Shown piece by piece: positions 1-5,524 of a stretch of DNA of 7,150 nucleotides. The position numbers and the translations under genes were made by a program. The stretch spans positions 1 to 7,150 of the forward strand of contig CANTGP010000151.1 of assembly GCA_947653315.1 (NCBI GenBank), written 5' to 3'. Every line of letters begins with the position of its first letter. Within the stretch, counting starts at the first letter, position 1. Under the pieces are notes generated by a model that was given only the letters and a program-made list of their open reading frames with translations, was not told the origin of the DNA and ran no database searches. Source of the stretch: an uncultured Lachnospiraceae bacterium. GTDB taxonomy: Bacteria; Bacillota; Clostridia; Lachnospirales; Lachnospiraceae.

Positions 1-37
1 ACAGGATCAGCTACATAAGGCAAGAGGAGCAGATAAA

Positions 38-1726
38 ATGAAAAAAGCAATGAACCAATCACTGATGACACTGATTTTAAACGGGGTTTCCATTCTCGCA
101 CTGGTTTTTTCGGTGTTATCCCTATTTTCCTACGGTTACGTAAGCAGCGAACTCAACGATGCAAACGAAGAACGTTTTCTGCTTACTTATAATGCCAACC
201 GGTTTATGAACGGTTCCGCGTACCTGACCAATGAAGTGCGGGCATACGCGGCTACCGGATTTACGGAGCATTATGACAATTATTGGAATGAAGTCAATAA
301 CTTAAAGAACCGTGACATTGGCGTTGCCGCCATGCAGGATATCGGTATTACGCCGGAGGAACAGGCGATGATCGATGCCATGTCTGCCCTTTCCAACGAA
401 CTGGTGCCGTTGGAAGATGAAGCCATGAAGCATGTACAGGAAGGAAACATGGAAGAAGCGCTGGATTACGTATACGGTACGGATTACAGCACATCCATTG
501 CGGAGATTAATGCCCTGAAAGAACAGTTCCTTGCGGATTTGGATGCGAGGACGCAGGCACAGGTAACCGGTTTGGCACAGAAAGCCGATTTTATTAAACT
601 GGTGATGTGCATGGCGCTGGCGGTAGCGGGAATCCTGCAGTTAATCAGTATGTTTGTGATCCGGCTGCGCATCATCCGTCCCGTGATTGCCGTGAAAAAC
701 CAAATGGGGGAAATTGCACAGGGGAATCTTTCGGCGGATTTTGCCCTGCATCCCGATACTTCCGAAATCGGACGGCTGGTGGAATCCATTCATGAAACCA
801 AGCGTGAGTTGAAAAACTATATCCGGGATATCGATTCCGTATTATCGCAGATGGCGGAAGGGGAAATGGATGTAGCGGTGGGGGAAGGCTACCGCGGGGA
901 ATTTGTTCCCATCCGGAATGCCATGGGCCAAATCCTGGATTCCCTGAATGACGCGCTTTATACCATCAGCAGGACGGCGGAGCAGGTATCCGGGGAATCA
1001 AAGCGGATGGCATCCGGAGCGCAGACGCTTTCCGACGGTGCGGCGAAGCAGGCGTCTGCGGTACAGGAGTTGTCCGCCAGCATCCAGGAAATATCGGGTC
1101 AGGTGGACCGTACTTCCGAAGATGCGGACAGCGCGCGCAAATCTTCCGGTGATGCGGCCGTGCAGTTGGAAGTATGCAGCCGGAAGATGGAGGAATTGAA
1201 AGCCGCCATGGAGGATATTTCCAAGTCTTCCTATCAGATTGGCGGAATCATTAAGACCATTGAGGATATTTCTTTCCAAACGAATATTCTGGCGCTGAAT
1301 GCGGCAGTGGAAGCGGCCCGTGCGGGTGAGGCCGGGAAAGGTTTTGCGGTTGTGGCGGATGAAGTGCAGAGCCTTGCAAATAAGAGTTCCGTGTCCGCAC
1401 AGAACATTACGGAGTTGATACAGAATTCCATGAAGCTGGTAGAGCAGGGGAATTCCCTGTCGGCAGATACCACGCAGGCGCTTTTGGCAGGTGTTTCCGG
1501 CGCGAAGGAAGCAACGGCTTTGGTGGACCGGATTGCGGAATCCGCCATGCAGCAGGCGCAGTCGTTGAAGCAGTTAACGCTTGGCATGGAGCAGATTGCC
1601 GACGTGGTGCAGACCAACGCCGCTACCGCGGAAGAATCCGCAGCGTCAGCCCAGGAGCTTTACAGCCAGGCGGAAGAACTGAAGGTATCCGTCCACCGGT
1701 TCAGACTGCGCGGGGGGAACCGATAG
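38..1726 (+). CDS. Methyl-accepting chemotaxis protein (transmembrane chemoreceptor)
   Basis: A complete 562-residue chemoreceptor. A hydrophobic segment at about residues 8-34 is TM1. Residues 35-186 form a mostly helical extracytoplasmic sensor of the four-helix-bundle type, with a YWNEV...NNLKNRD signature. TM2 is at about 187-208. A HAMP domain follows (about 210-262, with the typical P215 after TM2), then a second HAMP-like stretch (about 263-312). The cytoplasmic coiled-coil signalling domain occupies about 313-556. Its hairpin tip at 409-447 carries the conserved [17 protein letters not shown] core that contacts CheA and CheW. There is no C-terminal pentapeptide for CheR tethering. The ATG at 38 has an AGGAG at 25-29, eight bases upstream. 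In known family members, ligand binding alters CheA kinase activity; the ligand cannot be predicted here. No other chemotaxis gene lies in the window. I see no intrinsic terminator after the stop. Confidence 0.96.
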   Translation: MKKAMNQSLMTLILNGVSILALVFSVLSLFSYGYVSSELNDANEERFLLTYNANRFMNGSAYLTNEVRAYAATGFTEHYDNYWNEVNNLKNRDIGVAAMQDIGITPEEQAMIDAMSALSNELVPLEDEAMKHVQEGNMEEALDYVYGTDYSTSIAEINALKEQFLADLDARTQAQVTGLAQKADFIKLVMCMALAVAGILQLISMFVIRLRIIRPVIAVKNQMGEIAQGNLSADFALHPDTSEIGRLVESIHETKRELKNYIRDIDSVLSQMAEGEMDVAVGEGYRGEFVPIRNAMGQILDSLNDALYTISRTAEQVSGESKRMASGAQTLSDGAAKQASAVQELSASIQEISGQVDRTSEDADSARKSSGDAAVQLEVCSRKMEELKAAMEDISKSSYQIGGIIKTIEDISFQTNILALNAAVEAARAGEAGKGFAVVADEVQSLANKSSVSAQNITELIQNSMKLVEQGNSLSADTTQALLAGVSGAKEATALVDRIAESAMQQAQSLKQLTLGMEQIADVVQTNAATAEESAASAQELYSQAEELKVSVHRFRLRGGNR

Positions 1727-1734
1727 GGACGGCA

Positions 1735-1763
1735 TGTTACGTCAGGCGGCAGGTTGCTATAAT
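1735..1763 (+). promoter_or_regulatory. Putative extended -10 promoter for the 93-residue gene
   Basis: A perfect TATAAT at 1758-1763 is preceded by TG at 1755-1756 with one intervening base, which is an extended -10. The best -35 at 17-bp spacing is a poor TGTTAC (1735-1740). Initiation about seven bases downstream would fall near 1770, right at the GGGGGAGG ribosome binding site (1771-1778), so the leader would be only about a dozen bases. Assignment is by motif only. Confidence 0.5.
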
Positions 1764-1782
1764 TGGTATTGGGGGAGGAATT

Positions 1783-2064
1783 ATGGGGAATGGCAAGGAT
1801 GGATTAAAAAAACAAAACGGAATCAAAGAACTGCCTATTGCATTTAAAATTCCCGGATATCTGCAAAAGGATATCCGGGAATTGGTAAATGGTATCCGGA
1901 GTAAAGCGGATAATATGGACTGCCTGTTGGATGAACTGCAGGGCAGTATCAATACGGCAATGTTGGAAGCCGCAATCACAAAGGAGCAGGCGGAAACATT
2001 AAGGGCTTATTACATAAACGGCGGAATCTTCGGGGAAGTTATTCCAACAGGGAATGAAGAATGA
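1783..2064 (+). CDS. Small hypothetical protein, 93 aa
   Basis: A 93-residue soluble protein that I do not recognise as a named family. GGAGG at 1774-1778 sits four bases before the ATG, and an extended -10 promoter lies just upstream, which supports real expression. The N-terminal part is basic and polar (residues 1-15). The rest is predicted helical, including an acidic/amphipathic stretch around residues 45-75 (DELQGSINTAMLEAAIT then KEQAETLRAYY). The 'DELxGSIN...IT.EQA..LR..Y' arrangement reminds me of small hypothetical proteins of Lachnospiraceae accessory regions, but that is recollection, not a search result. No signal peptide, membrane segment or cysteine cluster is visible; there is a single Cys. 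Codons 22-34 contain a 14-bp perfect inverted repeat. The 3' end overlaps the convergent gene by 26 bp. Confidence 0.72.
   Translation: MGNGKDGLKKQNGIKELPIAFKIPGYLQKDIRELVNGIRSKADNMDCLLDELQGSINTAMLEAAITKEQAETLRAYYINGGIFGEVIPTGNEE
1848..1883. repeat. Perfect 14-bp inverted repeat within the 93-aa gene
   Basis: AATTCCCGGATATC (1848-1861) and GATATCCGGGAATT (1870-1883) are exact reverse complements separated by eight bases (TGCAAAAG). The RNA of either strand would form a 14-bp stem. It lies wholly inside the coding sequence, about 65-100 bases after the start codon. There is no T-run after it on either strand, so it is not a standard intrinsic terminator. A partial echo, TATCCGG, recurs a few bases downstream (1893-1899). 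Confidence 0.85.
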
Positions 2065-2734
2065 ATTCCCATTTGTCGTCTTCGGGCCATATGGATGCGT
2101 CTTTAACCTGCAGGTAGAGACTGCGGTTCTCCCGGACGGTTTCCGCTTCCAGACCAAGGCGGCGCTGCGCATCCCTTAAGTGCGGAAGATTGTCTTCCTC
2201 CGTGGCAAATAACTGCACGGTATTAAAATAATTCATGAGGAGGACTTTCGGGGCGTTCCAGCGGTTCAGCCACTCTTTTTTGCATGATTTCCATCCGGCA
2301 AGTGTGCGGATGCCGGAAAGCTGGGGCAGGATGTATTCGCGTATATCGCTGCCGATGCGTTTTTCAATATCCGCAAGAACCGTATCCTGCGGGATGGAAT
2401 TTTTATAACCGTCGATATGGTATCCTTTTCCGTCGCGGTACGGGTGGAGATAACCGCAGTCGGGCAAGAGGACATCCTCATGGATGGAATCGCTCCAAAT
2501 GCTCCAGTCTTCCAGGGTATCCAGCGAAATGTCCTTCGGGAATACCTTGATATGGAACCGGAACGAATAGCCGGCATTTTCGGAATTAAATTGTGAATTT
2601 TGGAGTTTTAACGCGATACAGCAGTCATCCCCGAAACAGTAAAAAGTTTGTCCGAAGAATTGGTAACCGGCGTTTTGGAATTCGGGTATGATGACTTCCC
2701 GCACGATCAGGTCTTTTTTTTCTTTCGATGTCAT
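2039..2734 (-). CDS. Hypothetical protein, DUF4304-like, 231 aa
   Basis: The start is taken as the ATG at 2734-2732, not the longer frame from 2797. AAGGAG (2748-2743 on the minus strand) lies eight bases upstream of it, and the extra 21 residues show no conserved character. The 231-residue product is soluble. Residues 1-65 run helix then beta: a helical start, then GYQFFGQTFYCFGDDCCIALKL, then QNSQFNSE and a beta-strand FRFHIKVFP. This order (hard-to-align N-terminal helix, 'GF..xG..F', 'lQ.S', 'F.i...') resembles DUF4304 proteins as I remember them; the function of that family is unknown to me. The middle has LHPYRDGKGYHIDGYKN (96-112). The C-terminal half is helical with a tetratricopeptide-like feel but no clear repeat. 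The last 26 bp overlap the end of the convergent 93-residue gene. It may be read through from the tRNA and 159-residue gene upstream; no good own promoter is evident. Confidence 0.78.
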   Translation of the reverse strand: MTSKEKKDLIVREVIIPEFQNAGYQFFGQTFYCFGDDCCIALKLQNSQFNSENAGYSFRFHIKVFPKDISLDTLEDWSIWSDSIHEDVLLPDCGYLHPYRDGKGYHIDGYKNSIPQDTVLADIEKRIGSDIREYILPQLSGIRTLAGWKSCKKEWLNRWNAPKVLLMNYFNTVQLFATEEDNLPHLRDAQRRLGLEAETVRENRSLYLQVKDASIWPEDDKWEFILHSLLE

Positions 2735-2808
2735 TGGCAGTTCTCCTTTCCGGTTATGGATTCCCGCAGGCAACAGTGGAAAGGTACGGTTTGGCACGCA
2801 GATTACTG

Positions 2809-2859
2809 CGGGCAGCGAATCAAGGATAAGCCTGTCTGGCTTTCATAATCCGCTGCCCG
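2809..2859 (-). other. Bipartite hairpin between tRNA-Ala and the DUF4304-like gene
   Basis: CGGGCAGCG (2809-2817) pairs perfectly with CGCTGCCCG (2851-2859). Nested inside, AAGCC (2828-2832) pairs with GGCTT (2838-2842) around a five-base loop. On the minus strand it lies about 42 bases after the tRNA 3' end and 75 bases before the next start codon. No T-run follows on either strand, so it is not a classic intrinsic terminator. It could act as an mRNA leader structure, a processing signal, or a tRNA 3'-trailer barrier. The structure is seen directly; the role is unknown. Confidence 0.55.
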
Positions 2860-2900
2860 TGTGGTATTCCGCTTCCTCTGTTGTCTGCGGGAATGGAAAA

Positions 2901-2973
2901 TGGAGATAACGGGACTCGAACCCGCGGCCTATGCGTTGCGAACGCATCGCTATCCCAGCTTAGCTATATCCCC
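2901..2973 (-). tRNA. tRNA-Ala (anticodon CGC)
   Basis: A 73-base tRNA cloverleaf can be drawn by hand on the minus strand. The acceptor stem GGGGATA/TATCTCC has seven pairs, including G3-U70, the alanine identity element. The D-stem is GCTA/TAGC. The anticodon stem is ATGCG/CGCAT with loop TTCGCAA, giving anticodon CGC for GCG alanine codons. The T-stem is GCGGG/CCCGT with loop TTCGAGT, and the discriminator is A. The 3' CCA is not encoded (TTTTCC follows), so it would be added by the CCA-adding enzyme. A promoter lies immediately upstream. It is a single gene, not part of an rRNA or tRNA cluster in this window. Confidence 0.96.
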
Positions 2974-2983
2974 ATGCAAGTTA

Positions 2984-3011
2984 ATTTTATCACAATGGGG
3001 ACAAAATGCAA
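2984..3011 (-). promoter_or_regulatory. Promoter of the tRNA-Ala gene
   Basis: Reading the minus strand, TTGCAT (3011-3006) and TAAAAT (2989-2984) are separated by 16 bases and placed about 11 bases before the tRNA 5' end (2973). An A/T-rich stretch (about 3017-3030) just upstream could serve as an UP element. The position fits a sigma-A promoter for a stable RNA gene. It starts directly after the stop codon of the upstream 159-residue gene. Confidence 0.7.
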
Positions 3012-3047
3012 GAGGGAAATTTATTTTTTTCCCGTTATGGTATCCGT

Positions 3048-3527
3048 TTAACAGAAAACAATGATTCTGTCCGGCGTGGTTTGGGCGGGGATGCTTCGGG
3101 TGGAAGCGCCGTAATAAACAATCAGGAGATGGTTTCCGACCTCACAGGGAAAGCGTTGCCCGTTGGCGGTGGTGACACGGGTGCCGGAGGAGATATTCAG
3201 TTTCAACTGTTTCTCCACGGATAACAGGTTACGGTCAAAATAAGCCACCGTGACGGTTTCGGATGGTTCCGTCCGTCCGATAAAAGCCGCCTGGTAACGG
3301 GGCGGGTAGATGAGAGGGACCGGCTGGCTGTCATCATAAAACGCGGTGATGCGCATGCCGGTGCGCAGCGGTGTATTGTCTACCACGTAAGTTCCGGTGG
3401 AGAGGATGAAATTTACCGTCCCGTTCATGGTGCGCAGGGAAAGAATCTGGTTGCAGCAATCTTCCCGTATGGGGGTCATGCGCTCAATGATTCCGGTGAT
3501 GCCGATATATTGGTTGGAAGGTCGCAT
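3048..3527 (-). CDS. Hypothetical beta-rich protein with two similar halves, 159 aa
   Basis: The start is the ATG at 3527-3525. AAAGGA lies six bases upstream with a further GAGGA behind it; the longer frame to 3764 would cross the divergent ispF promoter and encode an unlikely Cys/Phe-rich leader. The 159-residue product is cytoplasmic by appearance, with no signal peptide or membrane segment, and is nearly all short beta-strand-like segments. The two halves look alike. Residues 44-83 run 'TGTYVVD..PLRTGMRITAFY' to 'PLIYPPRYQAAFI'. Residues 114-157 run 'SGTRVTT..' then 'CEVGNHLLIVYY' and 'PAQTTPDRIIVF'. Both share a Gly-then-hydrophobic strand ending in (F/Y)Y, a short loop with Pro, and a closing hydrophobic strand. 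That suggests a duplicated small barrel, possibly OB-like. It also has adjacent cysteines C24-C25. I do not recognise a characterised family, and no function is assigned. It is the first gene of a possible minus-strand run into the tRNA gene. Confidence 0.78.
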   Translation of the reverse strand: MRPSNQYIGITGIIERMTPIREDCCNQILSLRTMNGTVNFILSTGTYVVDNTPLRTGMRITAFYDDSQPVPLIYPPRYQAAFIGRTEPSETVTVAYFDRNLLSVEKQLKLNISSGTRVTTANGQRFPCEVGNHLLIVYYGASTRSIPAQTTPDRIIVFC

Positions 3528-3600
3528 ATGTTTTCCTTTCCTCAAAATCAGTCTGTTTTTAATAAAATATGAAACACGGCGGGCGGAGTGCATGAACCCG

Positions 3601-3629
3601 TTCCTATTTTGGGAAAATAATGTTATAAT
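3601..3629 (+). promoter_or_regulatory. ispF: Putative extended -10 promoter for the ispF cluster
   Basis: A perfect TATAAT (3624-3629) is preceded by TG at 3621-3622 with one base between, which is an extended -10. The best -35 at 17-bp spacing is the weak TTCCTA (3601-3606). A small inverted repeat, ATTTT-GGG-AAAAT (3606-3618), sits in the spacer and could be an operator, but it is short. Initiation near 3636 would give a purine-rich leader of about 100 bases ending in a modest ribosome binding site. No uORF or convincing riboswitch fold was seen in that leader. Confidence 0.55.
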
Positions 3630-3734
3630 CGGAATGGCAGCTTCGGAAAGGGGAAAATAAAACGGCAAATGAATAAAGAAACAGAAAAAGAATGAAGTTA
3701 CGGGAAAAGAATTGAGAAAGGAACAGGAACCACA

Positions 3735-4310
3735 ATGAGAATAGGAACAGGATATGATGTGCATAGATTGGCGGAGAACCGGAAACTAATCATAGGGGGA
3801 GTGGAAATTCCCTACGACAGGGGGCTGCTTGGGCATTCGGATGCGGATGTGCTGCTTCATGCCGTTATGGATGCCTTGCTGGGGGCTGCGGCGCTTGGGG
3901 ATATCGGAAAGCATTTTCCCGATACGGAGCCTGAGTATAAAGGAATTTCTTCCGTAAAACTGCTGGAACATGTGGGGAAGCTGCTGGAGGAACAGTGTTT
4001 CCTCATTGAAAATATCGATGCAACAATCATTGCCCAGGCGCCGAAGATGCGCCCGCATATTGAGCGGATGAGGGAGAATATTGCGAAGGCGCTGGGTGTG
4101 GATACGGCGCAGGTGAGCGTGAAGGCGACCACGGAGGAAGGACTGGGCTTTACCGGGACAGGGGAAGGGATTGCCGCGCAGGCGGTCTGTCTGCTGACCA
4201 GTCCGGTAAATTACTATGCAGAGGACGTGACGGCACAGGAACGGTGCGGCTCCTGCGGCGGCTGCCCGAAGAACCGGGAAAAACAGGAGGAAGACGGGTG
4301 GACGGAATAA
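3735..4310 (+). CDS. ispF: 2-C-methyl-D-erythritol 2,4-cyclodiphosphate synthase (IspF) with Cys-rich C-terminal tail
   Basis: IspF converts 4-diphosphocytidyl-2-C-methyl-D-erythritol 2-phosphate to the 2,4-cyclodiphosphate, releasing CMP, in the MEP isoprenoid pathway; the known enzyme is a cytosolic zinc-dependent trimer. Zinc ligands D8, H10 and H42 are in place, as are H34-S-D-A-D38, D56 in the [10 protein letters not shown] motif and the K130-A-T-T-E-E135 loop followed by GFTGTGEG. The core ends near residue 156, where usual family members also end. This protein has about 34 extra residues. They include C171-G-S-C174-G-G-C177-P and an acidic end that contains the downstream gene's Shine-Dalgarno. 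The ATG at 3735 follows AGGA/AGGAAC in 3721-3730. Extended -10 promoter upstream. No other MEP-pathway gene is present. The tail's role is unknown; the Cys spacing would permit metal binding. Confidence 0.97.
   Translation: MRIGTGYDVHRLAENRKLIIGGVEIPYDRGLLGHSDADVLLHAVMDALLGAAALGDIGKHFPDTEPEYKGISSVKLLEHVGKLLEEQCFLIENIDATIIAQAPKMRPHIERMRENIAKALGVDTAQVSVKATTEEGLGFTGTGEGIAAQAVCLLTSPVNYYAEDVTAQERCGSCGGCPKNREKQEEDGWTE
4285..4290 (+). promoter_or_regulatory. Shine-Dalgarno that fixes the GTG start of the acetyltransferase gene
   Basis: AGGAGG, the only perfect core in this area, is seven bases before GTG at 4298. It lies inside the last codons of ispF, whose stop codon is at 4308-4310. The longer frame's ATG at 4244 and the later ATG at 4322 have no comparable site. 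This supports a GTG start with a 13-bp overlap and translational coupling to ispF. Confidence 0.8.
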
Positions 4311-5431
4311 AACCGGAACAAATGAAACTTGAGAGACTGGAAGGGGATGGCTGCAAAGAACTGCGTCCCCTTTGGGAAGAAGTGTTTTACGGGGATTCCA
4401 GGGAGTTTACCGACTATTATTTTGAGGAAAAGGCGGCGGGCAACCATGGGTATGTGCTGCGGGACGGAAAGCTGCCCGTGTCCATGCTGTATCTGTCCCC
4501 TTATCCGGTGATGCTGCGCAGCGGGAATGAATTTGCCTGCAGGGAGCTTAATTATATTGTTGGGGTAGCGACGAAGGCACCGTACCGCCACATGGGCTGT
4601 ATGGACAGGCTGTTAAAGGAGGCTTTGCGGGACATGTACGGAAAAGCGCAGCCTTTTACGTTTCTCATGCCCGCAGACTGCGCCATATACCGCCCATACC
4701 AGTTTACTTATATTTACCGCAGGACGGAATATACCCTTGGAAATGCAAACGGACCGGAGGGTGGAAAAGCCTGTTCCATGGATGGCATGAAAAAAATGGG
4801 GGAAGACGACCTGCCTTTTTTGGCGGAATTTGCGCAGGCATACATGGAGCGTCATTACGACGTGTTTATCAGGAGGGACATTCGTTACTTTGCCGCGATG
4901 GAAAAGGAACTGCGGGCACAGAACGGCGGCATTTTCCTGGCAGGGGAAAAGAAAGGAATAAAAGGTTATCTTTTGTATACCGAGGAAGAACGGGGGGAAG
5001 TCCAGGAGGCGGTATGGGAAGGGAAAAACGGCGCCTGGGGACTGCCCGCAGTTCCTACGGGACAGAAAACACCCATCATTATGGCAAGAACCGTGGATGC
5101 CAAAGCCATGCTGTCCCTGCTGCGGGCAAAAAGCGGAAGCGTTTCCCTGCGCATCCGTATCTCGGACCCGGTGTTGGAGGGGAATAACGGAATCTGGGAC
5201 TGCATATTTACGGAAGACGGCGCGCGGGTGTACAAAGATGCGGCGGGGACAAAAGCGGAAACCGCTTTTGGGCTTAGGGCGGCGTCGGCGGATAAAGCAT
5301 ATGATTTGGATTTTTCCATTCCCGCACTGACATCCTGGATATTCGGCTGCGGAAAGGGTTTGGAATATGGGGAAAACGCACGCAGGATGCTTCGCAGACC
5401 GGAACACGTATTTTTGAATGAGATTGTATAA
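4298..5431 (+). CDS. GNAT-family N-acetyltransferase, Eis-like, 377 aa
   Basis: With the GTG start chosen from the AGGAGG at 4285-4290, the product is 377 residues. The N-terminal GNAT domain begins around 'LRPLWEEVF' (22-30). Its acetyl-CoA loop follows the strand YIVGVAT (86-92) and contains [13 protein letters not shown] (94-106). R97 and G100 fit the R/Q-x-x-G pattern, but the second glycine is replaced by M102. IYRPYQF (130-136), with Y131, matches the 'IYgrfGy' segment of Eis proteins. A second GNAT-like region follows (about 160-235). From about 260, a C-terminal SCP2-like fold carries [11 protein letters not shown] (265-275) and [18 protein letters not shown] (284-301). Eis relatives use the free C-terminal carboxylate in catalysis; here the chain ends VFLNEIV. 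The substrate is unknown; known Eis homologues acetylate amines such as aminoglycosides and lysines. The gene overlaps ispF by 13 bp. Confidence 0.9.
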   Translation: MDGIKPEQMKLERLEGDGCKELRPLWEEVFYGDSREFTDYYFEEKAAGNHGYVLRDGKLPVSMLYLSPYPVMLRSGNEFACRELNYIVGVATKAPYRHMGCMDRLLKEALRDMYGKAQPFTFLMPADCAIYRPYQFTYIYRRTEYTLGNANGPEGGKACSMDGMKKMGEDDLPFLAEFAQAYMERHYDVFIRRDIRYFAAMEKELRAQNGGIFLAGEKKGIKGYLLYTEEERGEVQEAVWEGKNGAWGLPAVPTGQKTPIIMARTVDAKAMLSLLRAKSGSVSLRIRISDPVLEGNNGIWDCIFTEDGARVYKDAAGTKAETAFGLRAASADKAYDLDFSIPALTSWIFGCGKGLEYGENARRMLRRPEHVFLNEIV

Positions 5432-5442
5432 AGGGATGCCAT

Positions 5443-5465
5443 GGCAGGGGGCAGTTTTCCCTGCC
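5443..5465 (+). other. Hairpin between the acetyltransferase gene and hflX
   Basis: GGCAGGG (5443-5449) and CCCTGCC (5459-5465) form a seven-pair stem with a nine-base loop, about 10 bases after the stop of the acetyltransferase gene. No T-run follows, so full termination is unlikely. It could partly attenuate, or protect the upstream message from 3' exonucleases. The hflX ORF begins 60 bases later and no convincing promoter was found between, so hflX is probably cotranscribed. Confidence 0.45.
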
Positions 5466-5524
5466 CGACGGAACCGCATGACATTGCATGAATCGGATAT
5501 GGATTCGGAAAGGCAGTATTTAGT

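Noticed and set aside
2735..2797. N-terminal extension of the DUF4304-like gene to 2797
   Set aside because: The AAGGAG is placed correctly for the ATG at 2734, and the extra 21 residues overlap the ribosome binding region.
3014..3033. GGGAAA/TTTCCC inverted repeat with a run of T as a terminator for the 159-residue gene
   Set aside because: It has only six pairs, the T-run is in the loop, and the segment lies just upstream of the tRNA -35 where A/T-rich sequence is expected.
2861..3064. Plus-strand frame across the tRNA containing an 'ITGLEPAAYALRTH' stretch
   Set aside because: This is the familiar false protein from translating the antisense of a tRNA gene; the cloverleaf explains the sequence.
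3630..3734. Riboswitch in the ispF leader
   Set aside because: The leader is purine-rich and shows no extended stems or known aptamer motif that I can identify.
3528..3764. N-terminal extension of the 159-residue minus gene to 3764
   Set aside because: It would cross the divergent ispF promoter, and the ATG at 3527 has a good ribosome binding site.
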